From positions 1 to 42,938 of the forward strand of contig QKCR01000112.1 of NCBI GenBank assembly GCA_003245575.1: 42,938 nt of DNA. The letters are read 5' to 3'. The position numbers were made by a program, and so were the translations under genes. Shown here one piece after another: positions 8,097 through 16,942 of this stretch. The stretch's first letter is position 1, and each line of letters starts with the position of its first letter. Origin of the DNA: Alphaproteobacteria bacterium. Its GTDB lineage: Bacteria; Pseudomonadota; Alphaproteobacteria; Micavibrionales; Micavibrionaceae. Below the pieces are notes generated by a model. That model worked only from the letters and a program-made list of their open reading frames with translations. It was not told the DNA's origin and did no database searches.

Positions 8097-9549
8097 TTCC
8101 CAAGATAACGGTGGATCCCCTTCAGATGAGGCGGGGTCCATCCAATACTTCGCCGCTCAGGAGAAAGTCTATGCCAAGGCTGTATCCGGGCGGTTTCGTA
8201 CTTATAAATGGGCCGCAATGATTATCTGTCTTGCGATCTATTATTTTTCCCCGTTTCTTAGGTGGACGCGTCCCGGTGATACACCGGATCAGGCTATCCT
8301 GATTGACCTGCCGTCCCGTCGTGCCTATTTCTTTATGATCGAAATTTGGCCTCAGGAAGTTTATTACATTACCGGTATCCTGATCTTTGCTGCGATTACC
8401 TTGTTCTTCGTTACGTCTCTTCTGGGGCGCGTATGGTGCGGATATTTCTGTTTCCAGACCGTATGGACAGATTTATATATGTGGGTCGAGAGATTGATTC
8501 AAGGCGACCGTAATGCGCGCATGAAGCTGGATAAAGCATCTTGGTCGTTCGAGTGGATGTGGAAAAAAATTGCCACACACATTTGCTGGTTGCTGATCGG
8601 GCTGTTTACGGCTGGTGCTTTTGTTTTCTACTTTAATGATGCACCGACACTTATTCGGGATATTTTTGATCTGAATGTTTCCAGTACCGTTTTGGCGTTT
8701 GTCTTCGGTCTGACGATGTCGACATATATTATGGCGGGTTTTGCGCGGGAGCAGGTTTGTACCTATATGTGCCCTTATGCGCGTTTTCAGTCGGCAATGT
8801 TCGATAAAGAAACACTGATTATCGGTTATGACGAGACACGCGGTGAGCCAAGAGGCAAAAAACGCGGGGCAGATTCCCGTGATCATCTGGGCGATTGTGT
8901 CGATTGTTCTTTGTGCGTTCAGGTTTGCCCGATGGGGATTGATATTCGTAACGGTTTGCAGATTCAATGTATTGCCTGTGGTCTGTGCGTTGATGCGTGT
9001 GACAATGTCATGGAAAAAGTCGGATCACCAAAAGGCTTGGTCCGTTATGATACGGAAGAGAATCTGGAGTTGCGTGCTCAAGGCCATGATCCTGAGCTGC
9101 ACCTTATTCGTCCGCGGACCATCTATTATACATTGTTATTATCTGCAATCGGTCTGTTGATGCTGGGATCCTTGCTGATGCGTCCTGTTCTGGATGTTCA
9201 TGCAATCCATGATCGTGCGCCTTTGTTTACTCTGTTGTCAGACGGCGGAATCCGTAATGGTTATGAGATCAAAATCCTCAATAAAACCCATGACGAGAAG
9301 AGCTTTGCCTTGAGTGTCGAGGGCGTTGAGGGGGCTCGTTTGGCTGTGCAAGCGGCAGACGGATCTACAATTGATAACCTTAAGGTTGCTCCGGATAGCG
9401 TCGGGCATTTCCGTATTTTCCTGACAGTCAATAAGAAGGAAGCCGCGAAAATCAACGGTAGTGCGGATATTTCTTTCCGTGCAGTTGATAATGCCACCCA
9501 AAACAGCGATGATGTTGAGTCGGTCTTTATTACCAAGACAGTTCAATAA
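8077..9549 (+). CDS. ccoG: cbb3 oxidase assembly ferredoxin-like membrane protein CcoG (FixG/RdxA)
   Basis: 490 residues. The N-terminal half holds about four to five membrane helices, including the RVWCGYFCFQTVW and REQVCTYMCPYARFQ motifs typical of this family. Two 4Fe-4S ferredoxin clusters follow: CVDCSLCVQVCP and CIACGLCVDAC. Another helix and a C-terminal immunoglobulin-like FixG domain (about the last 110 residues) close the protein. CcoG is thought to reduce copper(II) for delivery to the CcoN active site. The ATG at 8077 lies inside the 3' end of ccoP (20-base overlap), so the two are likely translationally coupled; an upstream in-frame ATG at 8053 is less likely. ccoH follows at once. 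Confidence 0.95.
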   Translation: MTQQQNNSQDNGGSPSDEAGSIQYFAAQEKVYAKAVSGRFRTYKWAAMIICLAIYYFSPFLRWTRPGDTPDQAILIDLPSRRAYFFMIEIWPQEVYYITGILIFAAITLFFVTSLLGRVWCGYFCFQTVWTDLYMWVERLIQGDRNARMKLDKASWSFEWMWKKIATHICWLLIGLFTAGAFVFYFNDAPTLIRDIFDLNVSSTVLAFVFGLTMSTYIMAGFAREQVCTYMCPYARFQSAMFDKETLIIGYDETRGEPRGKKRGADSRDHLGDCVDCSLCVQVCPMGIDIRNGLQIQCIACGLCVDACDNVMEKVGSPKGLVRYDTEENLELRAQGHDPELHLIRPRTIYYTLLLSAIGLLMLGSLLMRPVLDVHAIHDRAPLFTLLSDGGIRNGYEIKILNKTHDEKSFALSVEGVEGARLAVQAADGSTIDNLKVAPDSVGHFRIFLTVNKKEAAKINGSADISFRAVDNATQNSDDVESVFITKTVQ

Positions 9550-9550
9550 T

Positions 9551-9555
9551 GGAGG
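9551..9555 (+). promoter_or_regulatory. Ribosome binding site fixing the ccoH start
   Basis: GGAGG, 5 bases before the ATG at 9561. It overlaps the alternative ATG at 9549, which has no site of its own, so the shorter ccoH product is the better call. Confidence 0.7.
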
Positions 9556-9560
9556 CATAT

Positions 9561-10043
9561 ATGCAGGACACAGTCCGTCTCTTTACAGGCAAGAAGTTCC
9601 TGATCGTTGTCGTTAGCTTTTTCGGCGTGATTATGGCAGTGAATGCTGTTTTTATTACTTTGGCTCTGAAGTCCAATTCGGGCGTTGTGACCAAGGATTA
9701 TTATGAACGCGGCATTCATTATAACGAGACGTTGGAGCAGGCCAAATACCAGAAAGAGTTGGGCTGGTCAGGCAAGTTAGCCGCGTCTTATTCCAGCGGA
9801 CGTATTTCTTACAGCTTGTTGACCAAAGATGGTCAGCCAGTTGCGGGGAAAAATGTTCTGGTGCGTATGGTGCGCCCTGTTCAAGACGGTCATGATTTTG
9901 AAATCTCCCTTCTGGAAGTGAGCCCCGGTGTTTATGAGGCGGATTTTTATCCGCCAATGAAAGGAAACTGGGAAGCCCATATTGATGTCACATCTGAGGG
10001 TGATCGCGAATTTTATGATTTTATGTCCCTGAATGTTGAATAG
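9561..10043 (+). CDS. ccoH: cbb3 oxidase assembly protein CcoH (FixH)
   Basis: 160 residues: one N-terminal membrane helix (FLIVVVSFFGVIMAVNAVFI) followed by KDYYERGIHYNETLEQ, the well-conserved FixH stretch, and a periplasmic beta-rich domain ending in a YDF motif. CcoH is needed for stable assembly of cbb3 oxidase and associates with the complex. Start set by the GGAGG at 9551; the alternative ATG at 9549 overlaps the ccoG stop and would add four residues. It is followed after 27 bases by ccoI, the canonical ccoGHIS order. Confidence 0.95.
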   Translation: MQDTVRLFTGKKFLIVVVSFFGVIMAVNAVFITLALKSNSGVVTKDYYERGIHYNETLEQAKYQKELGWSGKLAASYSSGRISYSLLTKDGQPVAGKNVLVRMVRPVQDGHDFEISLLEVSPGVYEADFYPPMKGNWEAHIDVTSEGDREFYDFMSLNVE

Positions 10044-10070
10044 ATCAGATCGGGACCTATCCTTACTCCT

Positions 10071-12320
10071 ATGTCAACAGACCAAGCACAACCAGCGCAG
10101 CAATTGCAACAGGCGCCACACACATCACAGGCGTCACAGGGACAACAGGATCTGGCAGCCTATGTCGAAGTGACCGAAGAAGGCGCTTATGCTGCGACTC
10201 TGATGGTGGACGGTGTGCATTGTGCCGCCTGTATCCAGAAGGTCGAGTCGGCTGTATCCCATCTTCGTCCCGTTTCTTATGTGCGTTTAAATTTTTCGAC
10301 GAAAAGATTGCGTGTTGAATGGCGCGGTGAAAATCCGGAGTTTGCCAATGATGTAGCCCATGCTGTTTCCGATCAAGGTTACGGTGTGCGTGCCTATGAC
10401 CCCAAAGCCATAGAAGCCGAAAGCGATGAAGAAGAGCGGCAGTTGCAGCTATGCCTTGGTGTAGCTGCGTTTGCTGCCGGTAACATTATGATGATTTCTG
10501 TCGCGCTGTGGTCGTCGACGATTGAAGTGATGGGCATCGGTACGCGGGATTTGATGCACTGGATTTCGGCATTGATTGCTATCCCGAGTGTGTATTATGC
10601 CGGACAACCGTTTTTCCGTTCGGCATGGTCGGTTTTAAAACAAGGGCATGCCAATATGGATGTGCCGATTTCTTTGGGCGTGATCGGTGCGGTATTGGTC
10701 AGCTTGTGGCAAATGGCGACACATGGCGAGGACGCGTATTTCGATTCTGCTGTGATGTTATTATTCTTCCTTCTAATCGGGCGGTATCTGGATTTTCGTG
10801 CGCGCAGAAAAGCCAGAGGCGCAGCATCCGATTTATTAGCAATGATGTCCGGTACGGCAACATTACTACAAGAAGACGGGACACAAAAAAGTGTTCCGAT
10901 CCGCGATCTGAAAGAAGGCATGATTGTTCTGGTGCCAATGGGGCAACGTATTCCTGCGGATTCCATTGTCATTGACGGTACGTCCGAAATTGATACGTCC
11001 CTTGTGACAGGTGAAACATTGCCGCGTACGGTCAAAGTTGATGATCAGGTATTTGCAGGGACAACCAATCTGTCGGCAGCCTTAAAGCTTAAGGTCCGAT
11101 CTGCTGCCAATGACTCTTTGCTTTCTGATATTGTGCGGCTCATGGAAAAGGCCGAGCAAGGTCAAGCCAAGTATGTGCGTTTAGCGGATAGGGCTGCGCG
11201 GTTTTATACCCCAGCCGTCCATACGCTAGCGGCGGCGACTTTTCTGGGATGGTGGATTTTTGGGGAGGTTGATATTCCCCATGCTATTTTGCTCGCGGTA
11301 ACGGTTTTAATTATCACTTGTCCGTGTGCCCTCGGGTTGGCTGTGCCTGTTGTCCAAGTTCTGGCAACGGGTCGTTTGATGAAAAAGCATATTCTGGTCA
11401 AGTCCGGTGACGCGCTTGAGCGTCTGGCTGAAATTGATACGATTTTGTTGGATAAGACGGGGACATTGACCATTGGTAAGCCAAGCCTTGTGAACGGGGA
11501 TGCGATCCCTCAAGAGCATTTTCAGTTGGCCGCCTCTATTGCAGCATTCAGCTTTCACCCCTTGTCACAGGCTTTGGTTAAGGGATACGAAGCAGCACAT
11601 GGTTCCGATATGATTGATGTCGGATCGGTTAAAGAATATCCCGGGCAGGGGCTTGAGGCCTATTACAAGAATAAACGCATCCGTATCGGATCGTGCGCAT
11701 GGTGCGGCGATAAATCAGCAGATAGTCACACGGCACAAGAAATCTGGATGGAGATGGACGGCGCGCCAGTTGCGTGTTTTATTTTCGAAGACAAATTACG
11801 CCCTGATTCCAAGGATACGATTGCGCGATTGAAAGATTTGAATATCCGCCCTGTTCTGATTTCAGGGGATCGTGAATCTGTGGCGCGTCTTGTCGCGGAA
11901 GATTTGGGCATCGAAGATGTTCGCGGGGATATGTCCCCTGTCGATAAATATTCGCGTATGGAAATTTTGCGTAAAGACGGGCACAAGGTAGCGATGGTCG
12001 GTGATGGGTTGAATGATGCGCCAACCATTGCTGGGGCCAATGTGTCTATTTCTCCGGCATCGGCGATTGATATGACCCAAAATGCTGCTGATATTGTCTT
12101 TATGGGCGATGAGCTGGGGGCTGTCATTGAAGCCTATAAAACTGCTAAAGCGTCTAACAAGTTGGTTCGGGAGAATTTTATTCTTGCGATTGCCTATAAC
12201 GTGATTGCCGTACCTTTGGCTGTGGCGGGGCTCGTGACACCTTTGGTTGCGGCAATTGCTATGTCAGGCTCTTCTTTAATCGTGATTGCGAACTCCTTCC
12301 GCTTGACGCGCATGAAGTAG
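10071..12320 (+). CDS. ccoI: Copper-translocating P1B-type ATPase CcoI (FixI)
   Basis: 749 residues. A glutamine/alanine-rich N-terminal extension (about 30 residues) precedes a heavy-metal-associated domain with HCAAC. Membrane helices, the actuator loop with TGE (VTGETLPRT), the transmembrane metal site CPC (ITCPCALGLAVP), the phosphorylation motif DKTGTLT, the nucleotide-domain HP (FHPLSQAL) and GDGLNDAP follow in the usual order. The first step, exporting Cu(I) to the periplasmic side for CcoN CuB assembly, is the established job of the FixI/CcoI group and fits the position between ccoH and ccoS. The ATG has only a weak upstream binding site. It could be a detoxifying CopA by sequence alone; the context decides for CcoI. 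Confidence 0.95.
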   Translation: MSTDQAQPAQQLQQAPHTSQASQGQQDLAAYVEVTEEGAYAATLMVDGVHCAACIQKVESAVSHLRPVSYVRLNFSTKRLRVEWRGENPEFANDVAHAVSDQGYGVRAYDPKAIEAESDEEERQLQLCLGVAAFAAGNIMMISVALWSSTIEVMGIGTRDLMHWISALIAIPSVYYAGQPFFRSAWSVLKQGHANMDVPISLGVIGAVLVSLWQMATHGEDAYFDSAVMLLFFLLIGRYLDFRARRKARGAASDLLAMMSGTATLLQEDGTQKSVPIRDLKEGMIVLVPMGQRIPADSIVIDGTSEIDTSLVTGETLPRTVKVDDQVFAGTTNLSAALKLKVRSAANDSLLSDIVRLMEKAEQGQAKYVRLADRAARFYTPAVHTLAAATFLGWWIFGEVDIPHAILLAVTVLIITCPCALGLAVPVVQVLATGRLMKKHILVKSGDALERLAEIDTILLDKTGTLTIGKPSLVNGDAIPQEHFQLAASIAAFSFHPLSQALVKGYEAAHGSDMIDVGSVKEYPGQGLEAYYKNKRIRIGSCAWCGDKSADSHTAQEIWMEMDGAPVACFIFEDKLRPDSKDTIARLKDLNIRPVLISGDRESVARLVAEDLGIEDVRGDMSPVDKYSRMEILRKDGHKVAMVGDGLNDAPTIAGANVSISPASAIDMTQNAADIVFMGDELGAVIEAYKTAKASNKLVRENFILAIAYNVIAVPLAVAGLVTPLVAAIAMSGSSLIVIANSFRLTRMK

Positions 12321-12338
12321 AAGGCCATATTCCTCTTT

Positions 12339-12554
12339 ATGGATGTTTTAGAATTTCTTATTCCGTTAGCATTGGTTTTGGGCTCGGTTGGGCTGATCTT
12401 CTTTATCTGGTCGATCAAAACAGGCCAATATGATGATCTGGAAGGGGCGGCGCAGCGCATCCTGATCGAGGATGATGCCGTGTCTTTACCAAAAGGGCAT
12501 GAGCAGCCTTCGGAAAAAACGACTAGTCCTTCAGATCCTCCAGCAGAGTCTTGA
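12339..12554 (+). CDS. ccoS: cbb3 oxidase maturation protein CcoS (FixS)
   Basis: 71 residues. A single N-terminal helix (LEFLIPLALVLGSVGLIFFIW) is followed by KTGQYDDLEGAAQRIL, the conserved CcoS sequence, and a short polar Pro/Ser tail. CcoS is required for cofactor insertion into CcoN. It starts 18 bases after ccoI and ends the cluster. Its last 32 bases overlap the 3' end of the convergent thioredoxin-like gene, so the polar tail is coded by DNA read on both strands. Confidence 0.93.
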   Translation: MDVLEFLIPLALVLGSVGLIFFIWSIKTGQYDDLEGAAQRILIEDDAVSLPKGHEQPSEKTTSPSDPPAES

Positions 12555-13083
12555 TTTCTTCGCCCTGCCAGTCTGTATCCCCGACTATCTTTTGGGCCAG
12601 TTCACCGCGCTTATTGATGATAAGTGTCTCGGGTAGTTTATAGGTCATAAACAAATCTGCTGTGATCTTGCGTTTCTCGTCGCGTGCGATTGCGATGTTG
12701 GTATCTTTCAGAAATTTTTTGGTTTCTTCGCTTTGTTTTTCGAGAAATTTTTCAATAGCGTCCGTATTGGTGTCGCTGGAAAGGAAGATCAAAGTGATGT
12801 CGGGGTTCGCATGGGCGAGCGCCGCAAGTTTCGGGAATTCCACCACGCAAGGTGCGCACCATGTTGCCCAGAAATTCAGAATGACTGTCCGTCCTTTTAG
12901 GTCACTTAAGGTCAGGGTCTTTTGATCCAGCGTCGTGATTGTGAAATCAGGAACGGTCTGCATCTGGGTTTCAGCTTTGATTTCTTTTTCAATGATGCGG
13001 TCAGGTGTATTGGCCTGATCGAACCAGATCGTAAGACCCGCACCCAGAAGAATAAAGGCAATCAGGATGGCAGCGTTTTTCAT
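12523..13083 (-). CDS. TlpA/ResA-type membrane-anchored thioredoxin for cytochrome c maturation
   Basis: 186 residues: an N-terminal signal anchor (residues 4-22), a short linker, then a thioredoxin-fold domain with FWATWCAPCVVEF, the CxxC of the TlpA/ResA/CcmG group, and the cis-proline region (YKLPETLIIN). Such proteins keep apocytochrome c haem-site cysteines reduced in the periplasm. The start overlaps the ccsA stop by four bases, so it belongs to the resB-ccsA operon and fills the role of ResA (CcsX). No CcdA partner to supply electrons is evident in the window, unless the UreH-like protein at 3824 does this. Confidence 0.9.
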   Translation of the reverse strand: MKNAAILIAFILLGAGLTIWFDQANTPDRIIEKEIKAETQMQTVPDFTITTLDQKTLTLSDLKGRTVILNFWATWCAPCVVEFPKLAALAHANPDITLIFLSSDTNTDAIEKFLEKQSEETKKFLKDTNIAIARDEKRKITADLFMTYKLPETLIINKRGELAQKIVGDTDWQGEEIKTLLEDLKD

Positions 13084-14915
13084 GCGACACTCCGTTTATT
13101 GATGGTCAGAGCCAGTGCGCTGATCAATCCCACTTCTATGATGGTGAAGATACCCAGACCCCAGAATAGCCCTTCGGTAAAGCCGTATGAGTGTAGGCCA
13201 ACGCCCAAGAGATTTACTCCGATCCATGCCGTGCCGACGATCACGGAAAGGAAAGCATAGCCCATCGTGACTTGCAGATTTGTAAATTGGCCCGCAATTT
13301 TCCCATGAATAATCCAGACGAGCCACAACACGATAAGCAGCGCACCGTTTTCTTTCGGATCCCATCCCCAGAAACGACCCCATGATTGGTCGGCCCATAT
13401 CCCGCCAAGAATTGTTCCGGTCGCCGTGAACAGCAAAGCAGTTAGAGCAAGTGTTGATTGGGAATGAAGGAGCTTTTTTACACCTTCTTGTGTGATGCGA
13501 TTTGTTGCCTGGGCCAGTAAAATCAGATGTGCGATCACGGATGTAACCAGACACCAGCCATAGCCGATGGAGATGCACAAAACATGGGTTGTAAGCCAGA
13601 ACTGGGTGTTGAGAACGGCTGTCAGAACTTTCATGTTGTCGCCTTCATCGGCCATCGACATGGCCAATAGTCCGACCATCATCCCCATAAAAGCGGCAGA
13701 GAGCAGACCCAGAATATTTTTCAATTTCAGTTCCATCAGCAGCGCGAAGAGGGGTGCGACTGTTCCGACAAAGAGAATGGACTCATAGAGCGTTCCGACA
13801 GGCGGGCGTTCCAGAATAATAATGCGTGCAGCTAGTCCACCTGTTTGCAGAGATAGAGCAATAATAGCGGTCAGAGCAGATAGAATTGTCAGTCCTTTTT
13901 TGCCGTGGAATGTCATGGATGCCAAAGCAAAAAGGAATGAGAGGGCGTAGAAGATGAGTGCGTTCTGGAACGGGGAGATTTTGTTATATAAAATTTCCGG
14001 TTTTGTATCTGTCTTGTTCAGATCGTGCAATTCTGACAGGGCGTCGTGCCAATCTTTGGCTTTACCGTCGCGCCAACTATCTGCCAGTTTTTCCCACAGG
14101 GCTATTTGTGGGACGGATTCCCAAGTGGCTTGTCCCGAGCCAACCAAATCCCACGGCGCGAGATAATCACCGGATTCGAGCGGAGATGGGATAACACGCA
14201 AGAGATTGTTGCCCTGTGCTGCAGACTCAATTGTCCTGATCTGAAGGCCCAGAATTGCAACACGCTGCTCTGCGGGGGAATATTTCTCCGGATCATTGCC
14301 TTTTTTGTCGATGATGGTGCGGATACGATCTTCGATCTCGATGGCGTGCTTTTTCAAATCCAGATAGGTGGTTGTGTCTTTGTGGTCGTCATAGTCAGAC
14401 GGCAGGTCGACATTCAACGGCAAAAGTAAAGACATCGAGCGCAGGAGTTGCGTATATTCAAGCGCGCTTTCATGCAATGTCAGAAGGGCAGTTTGTTCTG
14501 TCGAGAGATTTTGCTTTGGTTCCCCCATCAATTGTTCGACAGTCGGGAAGGTTTTTTGCAGACCTGCTGTTAATTCGGTAAAGGCGTAAAGCGGTTTTTT
14601 CCGTTCTTCCAATCCCATCAGGTGGCGAACATCAGAGTTATCGACTTTGAATATTTTATCTTCGCTGGCTGTTGCCGGGTCGAAGATGGTGCGCGCGAGC
14701 CAGACAGAGGCATCTTGCCCTTCGAAAGAATGTTTTCCCGAGAAGTGAACCAATTCCGAGCGGGCAAATGTATCTAACGGTTTGATGCGTCCGTCGTGCA
14801 GGATGGGGAGGGATTTGAAATTGTCTATCGGAAGTTTGGATTCGTCTGCTTGGGCGGCACCAATATTGCTTAGGCCAATTAAAATAAGGAAGATGGAGAG
14901 AAGAAGATGCTTCAT
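13080..14915 (-). CDS. ccsA: System II cytochrome c synthetase subunit CcsA (ResC-like), long form
   Basis: 611 residues. A cleavable-looking signal sequence (about residues 1-23) and a ~300-residue periplasmic-like region containing LPILHDGRIKPLDTFAR come first, then about eight helices bearing the haem-handling tryptophan motif WGRFWGWDPKENGALL near residue 510 and conserved histidines (WLTTHVLCIS, WIIHG). The C-terminal part is the CcsA/ResC core, which together with ResB exports haem and attaches it to CxxCH apoproteins. The long N-terminal region resembles the large CcsA of Bacteroidetes and Planctomycetes. It overlaps resB and the thioredoxin gene by four bases each. CcmF of System I also has a WWD motif but a different length and neighbourhood. 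Confidence 0.9.
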   Translation of the reverse strand: MKHLLLSIFLILIGLSNIGAAQADESKLPIDNFKSLPILHDGRIKPLDTFARSELVHFSGKHSFEGQDASVWLARTIFDPATASEDKIFKVDNSDVRHLMGLEERKKPLYAFTELTAGLQKTFPTVEQLMGEPKQNLSTEQTALLTLHESALEYTQLLRSMSLLLPLNVDLPSDYDDHKDTTTYLDLKKHAIEIEDRIRTIIDKKGNDPEKYSPAEQRVAILGLQIRTIESAAQGNNLLRVIPSPLESGDYLAPWDLVGSGQATWESVPQIALWEKLADSWRDGKAKDWHDALSELHDLNKTDTKPEILYNKISPFQNALIFYALSFLFALASMTFHGKKGLTILSALTAIIALSLQTGGLAARIIILERPPVGTLYESILFVGTVAPLFALLMELKLKNILGLLSAAFMGMMVGLLAMSMADEGDNMKVLTAVLNTQFWLTTHVLCISIGYGWCLVTSVIAHLILLAQATNRITQEGVKKLLHSQSTLALTALLFTATGTILGGIWADQSWGRFWGWDPKENGALLIVLWLVWIIHGKIAGQFTNLQVTMGYAFLSVIVGTAWIGVNLLGVGLHSYGFTEGLFWGLGIFTIIEVGLISALALTINKRSVA

Positions 14916-16084
14916 GCGGCGACCTCTTCTGCTTTCGGGTTCTCTTTTTTGGCGCGGCGTTGGGTGGTCATGCGAATTCCCAGATGTAAGATCAGGCCCA
15001 AGGCAATCAGAATACTGGCGATATAAGGGAAGAGGCGTCCTTTATTATCTACAATGGCCAAAATTGTGTAAGGTTTATCGCCACTCAAATCAAAAGAGGA
15101 TTGATATAGCGTGAAGCCGCGATAGCGGAGAGGCTCGTTCATTTCGATTTTAGCGGGGAAGCTGTTGCCTGTTTCGGTGTCGATAATCTCAATCCATGAG
15201 GTGAAGGCACTGGCCATTTCTGTCCCCGGATGCATGTCGCGTTCAAAACGGTTCAACTTGACCGAGAAGGGCAGAGGGCGTTTGGCACGCTCCATCGCGA
15301 TTGTCAGTGTGTTGGCATCATCAATGTCAAGGACAGGCGGTTTCGGAAAGCCAACGAAGGTCAGGTATTTTCCGTTAATGTCTTCGTCTTGTGCGCCTTT
15401 TAAAGTGAATTCGATTCCTGTCAGATTTTTCTCGTCTGTAGGATCTGCCGGAGCTTTGTTCAACATCATGCGGCTGCCCGGCTTGTGCCATCCGGCTTGT
15501 TCGTTTTGCGGGCGCATGGAGATGCTGCAATTAAAACAATATTTGTCGATGGTCAGTGAGGCGCGAGAAGCAGGGATTGAAACGGTCAGTCCGTCATGTA
15601 GATTTTCGTGCGGAACTGTCACCAGTACATTGCCATTGTCATCATACACAACCAGATTGCGGCTATGATAATCCTCGACAACATTATTCTCTTCGCCCTG
15701 ACCCACCATCAGAAATCCTTCCTGAGAGGTGAGGGCTGTCATGACACCGCCAAACACCAGCAACAAGACGCCGAAGTGAGAGAGGATTGTTCCTGACTTT
15801 GCCCATGACCAGTCACTGCGGAAGAGGAACTTGCATAAAAGATTGATCAGGAATACTCCCATGATGCTCAGGCCTGCCGGAACAGGGATTGGGCCGATCA
15901 TGGCAAAAAATGATCCGAAGTAGTTTTCTTGTGCGGCGTAGAGGCCGATATTTTTCTGGGCCACCGTTCCCAAAACCAGCAAAGCCATCATTAGCGGTAG
16001 AACCCAGAATAATATATCCGGACGGGCCAGTCTTTGGCCCAGTTTCAAGCTGGTATTGCGGAATGATATGAGGGGCGATTGCAT
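14912..16084 (-). CDS. resB: System II cytochrome c biogenesis protein ResB (CcsB)
   Basis: 390 residues. About three N-terminal helices (two in residues 25-110, with HFGVLLLVFGGVMTAL) are followed by a large periplasmic domain ending in RYRGFTLYQSSFD, a ResB hallmark, then a last helix and a basic Lys/Glu-rich tail. ResB forms the cytochrome c synthetase with CcsA. First gene of the operon; its stop overlaps the ccsA start (ATGA). The preceding region 16085-16170 should hold the promoter and contains a hairpin that may end the upstream gene. An alphaproteobacterium would normally use CcmABCDEFGHI instead, so this operon is notable. Confidence 0.92.
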   Translation of the reverse strand: MQSPLISFRNTSLKLGQRLARPDILFWVLPLMMALLVLGTVAQKNIGLYAAQENYFGSFFAMIGPIPVPAGLSIMGVFLINLLCKFLFRSDWSWAKSGTILSHFGVLLLVFGGVMTALTSQEGFLMVGQGEENNVVEDYHSRNLVVYDDNGNVLVTVPHENLHDGLTVSIPASRASLTIDKYCFNCSISMRPQNEQAGWHKPGSRMMLNKAPADPTDEKNLTGIEFTLKGAQDEDINGKYLTFVGFPKPPVLDIDDANTLTIAMERAKRPLPFSVKLNRFERDMHPGTEMASAFTSWIEIIDTETGNSFPAKIEMNEPLRYRGFTLYQSSFDLSGDKPYTILAIVDNKGRLFPYIASILIALGLILHLGIRMTTQRRAKKENPKAEEVAA

Positions 16085-16116
16085 GTGCCTTATTTAGCCC
16101 ATATCGCAATCTTTTC

Positions 16117-16146
16117 AAAGGCCTAACTCAAAATTAGTTGGCCTTT
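16117..16146 (-). terminator. Hairpin between lipoprotein gene and resB
   Basis: AAAGGCCTAACT pairs with AGTTGGCCTTT with one bulged T and a 7-base loop. It lies 25 bases after the lipoprotein stop, ahead of resB. No long U-run follows on the minus strand, so factor-independent termination is uncertain. Confidence 0.4.
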
Positions 16147-16170
16147 TCGAAGATAATTGTGCCGCAGTTC

Positions 16171-16836
16171 TTAGTCGCGTTCGTAAATCGGGGTTGGGTT
16201 CGCCGTTATTCCTGCGACAGGCGCGATGGAATAACCCGGCAGACGCATATATTCTGCTTTTTCGTGCGGGAAAACACCGACTGAAGCGGATTGGCCCAGT
16301 GCTGCACCAGATGCGTCTTTAACAGAGGCTTCAAGCAGGTAAATTCCCTTCAGACCCATGTCTTCAACATAGGTAAAGGTCGGCAGAGTTTTGGCTTTTG
16401 CAAGTGCCGCGTCATTGGTGAGCGGGACGGCATCAATTTCAAGCATTGTGCCCATGCCTTGTGTCGTGGTCAGGGTAATCCCTTTTTGGATCAGGGCTTG
16501 GCGCATATAGTGGTCGAGCGCCAGATCCTGATTGGTGACAGGAGCTTTTGCTGCAACATAAACAGCAGTTCCGTCCATCGGCAGGGAGGTTCCCAGTCCG
16601 TCAACCAGTTCAAAGACCGCACCTTGCCAAGCAGCATTGTTATCCGCCAGATTGTCGGTGTTTTTGATTTCTGCTTCCGAAAGCCATGGTGAGCTTGGGG
16701 CCGGAGATGTGATCGGGGTATCGTCCTGATAGGAATAGCCTTTTGGCATCCATTGGTTTGGGTATTTCGGTGCACAGGCTGTGAGCATCAGGATTGATGT
16801 GGAAAATACCAGTCCGGTCAGAATACGGTGTGTCAT
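16171..16836 (-). CDS. Putative outer-membrane lipoprotein, family not recognised
   Basis: 221 residues. A type II signal sequence ends in the lipobox LTAC, giving a lipid-modified Cys at about residue 21 followed by APKYPN (no Asp at +2, so probably sorted to the outer membrane). The mature part is a mixed alpha/beta domain, with VYVAAKAPVTNQDLALDHYM and a hydrophobic GLKGIYLLEASVKD strand, and ends in PTPIYERD. I do not recognise the family. The start at 16836 has AGAGGA 5 bases upstream; a frame-extending ATG at 16914 adds 26 residues that destroy the signal sequence. It stands between hldE and resB on the same strand. Confidence 0.75.
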   Translation of the reverse strand: MTHRILTGLVFSTSILMLTACAPKYPNQWMPKGYSYQDDTPITSPAPSSPWLSEAEIKNTDNLADNNAAWQGAVFELVDGLGTSLPMDGTAVYVAAKAPVTNQDLALDHYMRQALIQKGITLTTTQGMGTMLEIDAVPLTNDAALAKAKTLPTFTYVEDMGLKGIYLLEASVKDASGAALGQSASVGVFPHEKAEYMRLPGYSIAPVAGITANPTPIYERD

Positions 16837-16942
16837 GAAGTCCTCTTTTACCAGGGGCGGGCGCGTGAAAATCGAATTACGGCAGTAGTCTAACAGGTCT
16901 TTGGGTTTCCGCAAAGACCATAAGTATTTTTTCGTAATCCTT

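Noticed and set aside
10071-12320. Plain copper-efflux CopA instead of CcoI
   Set aside because: Position between ccoH and ccoS is decisive for CcoI although the motifs are shared.
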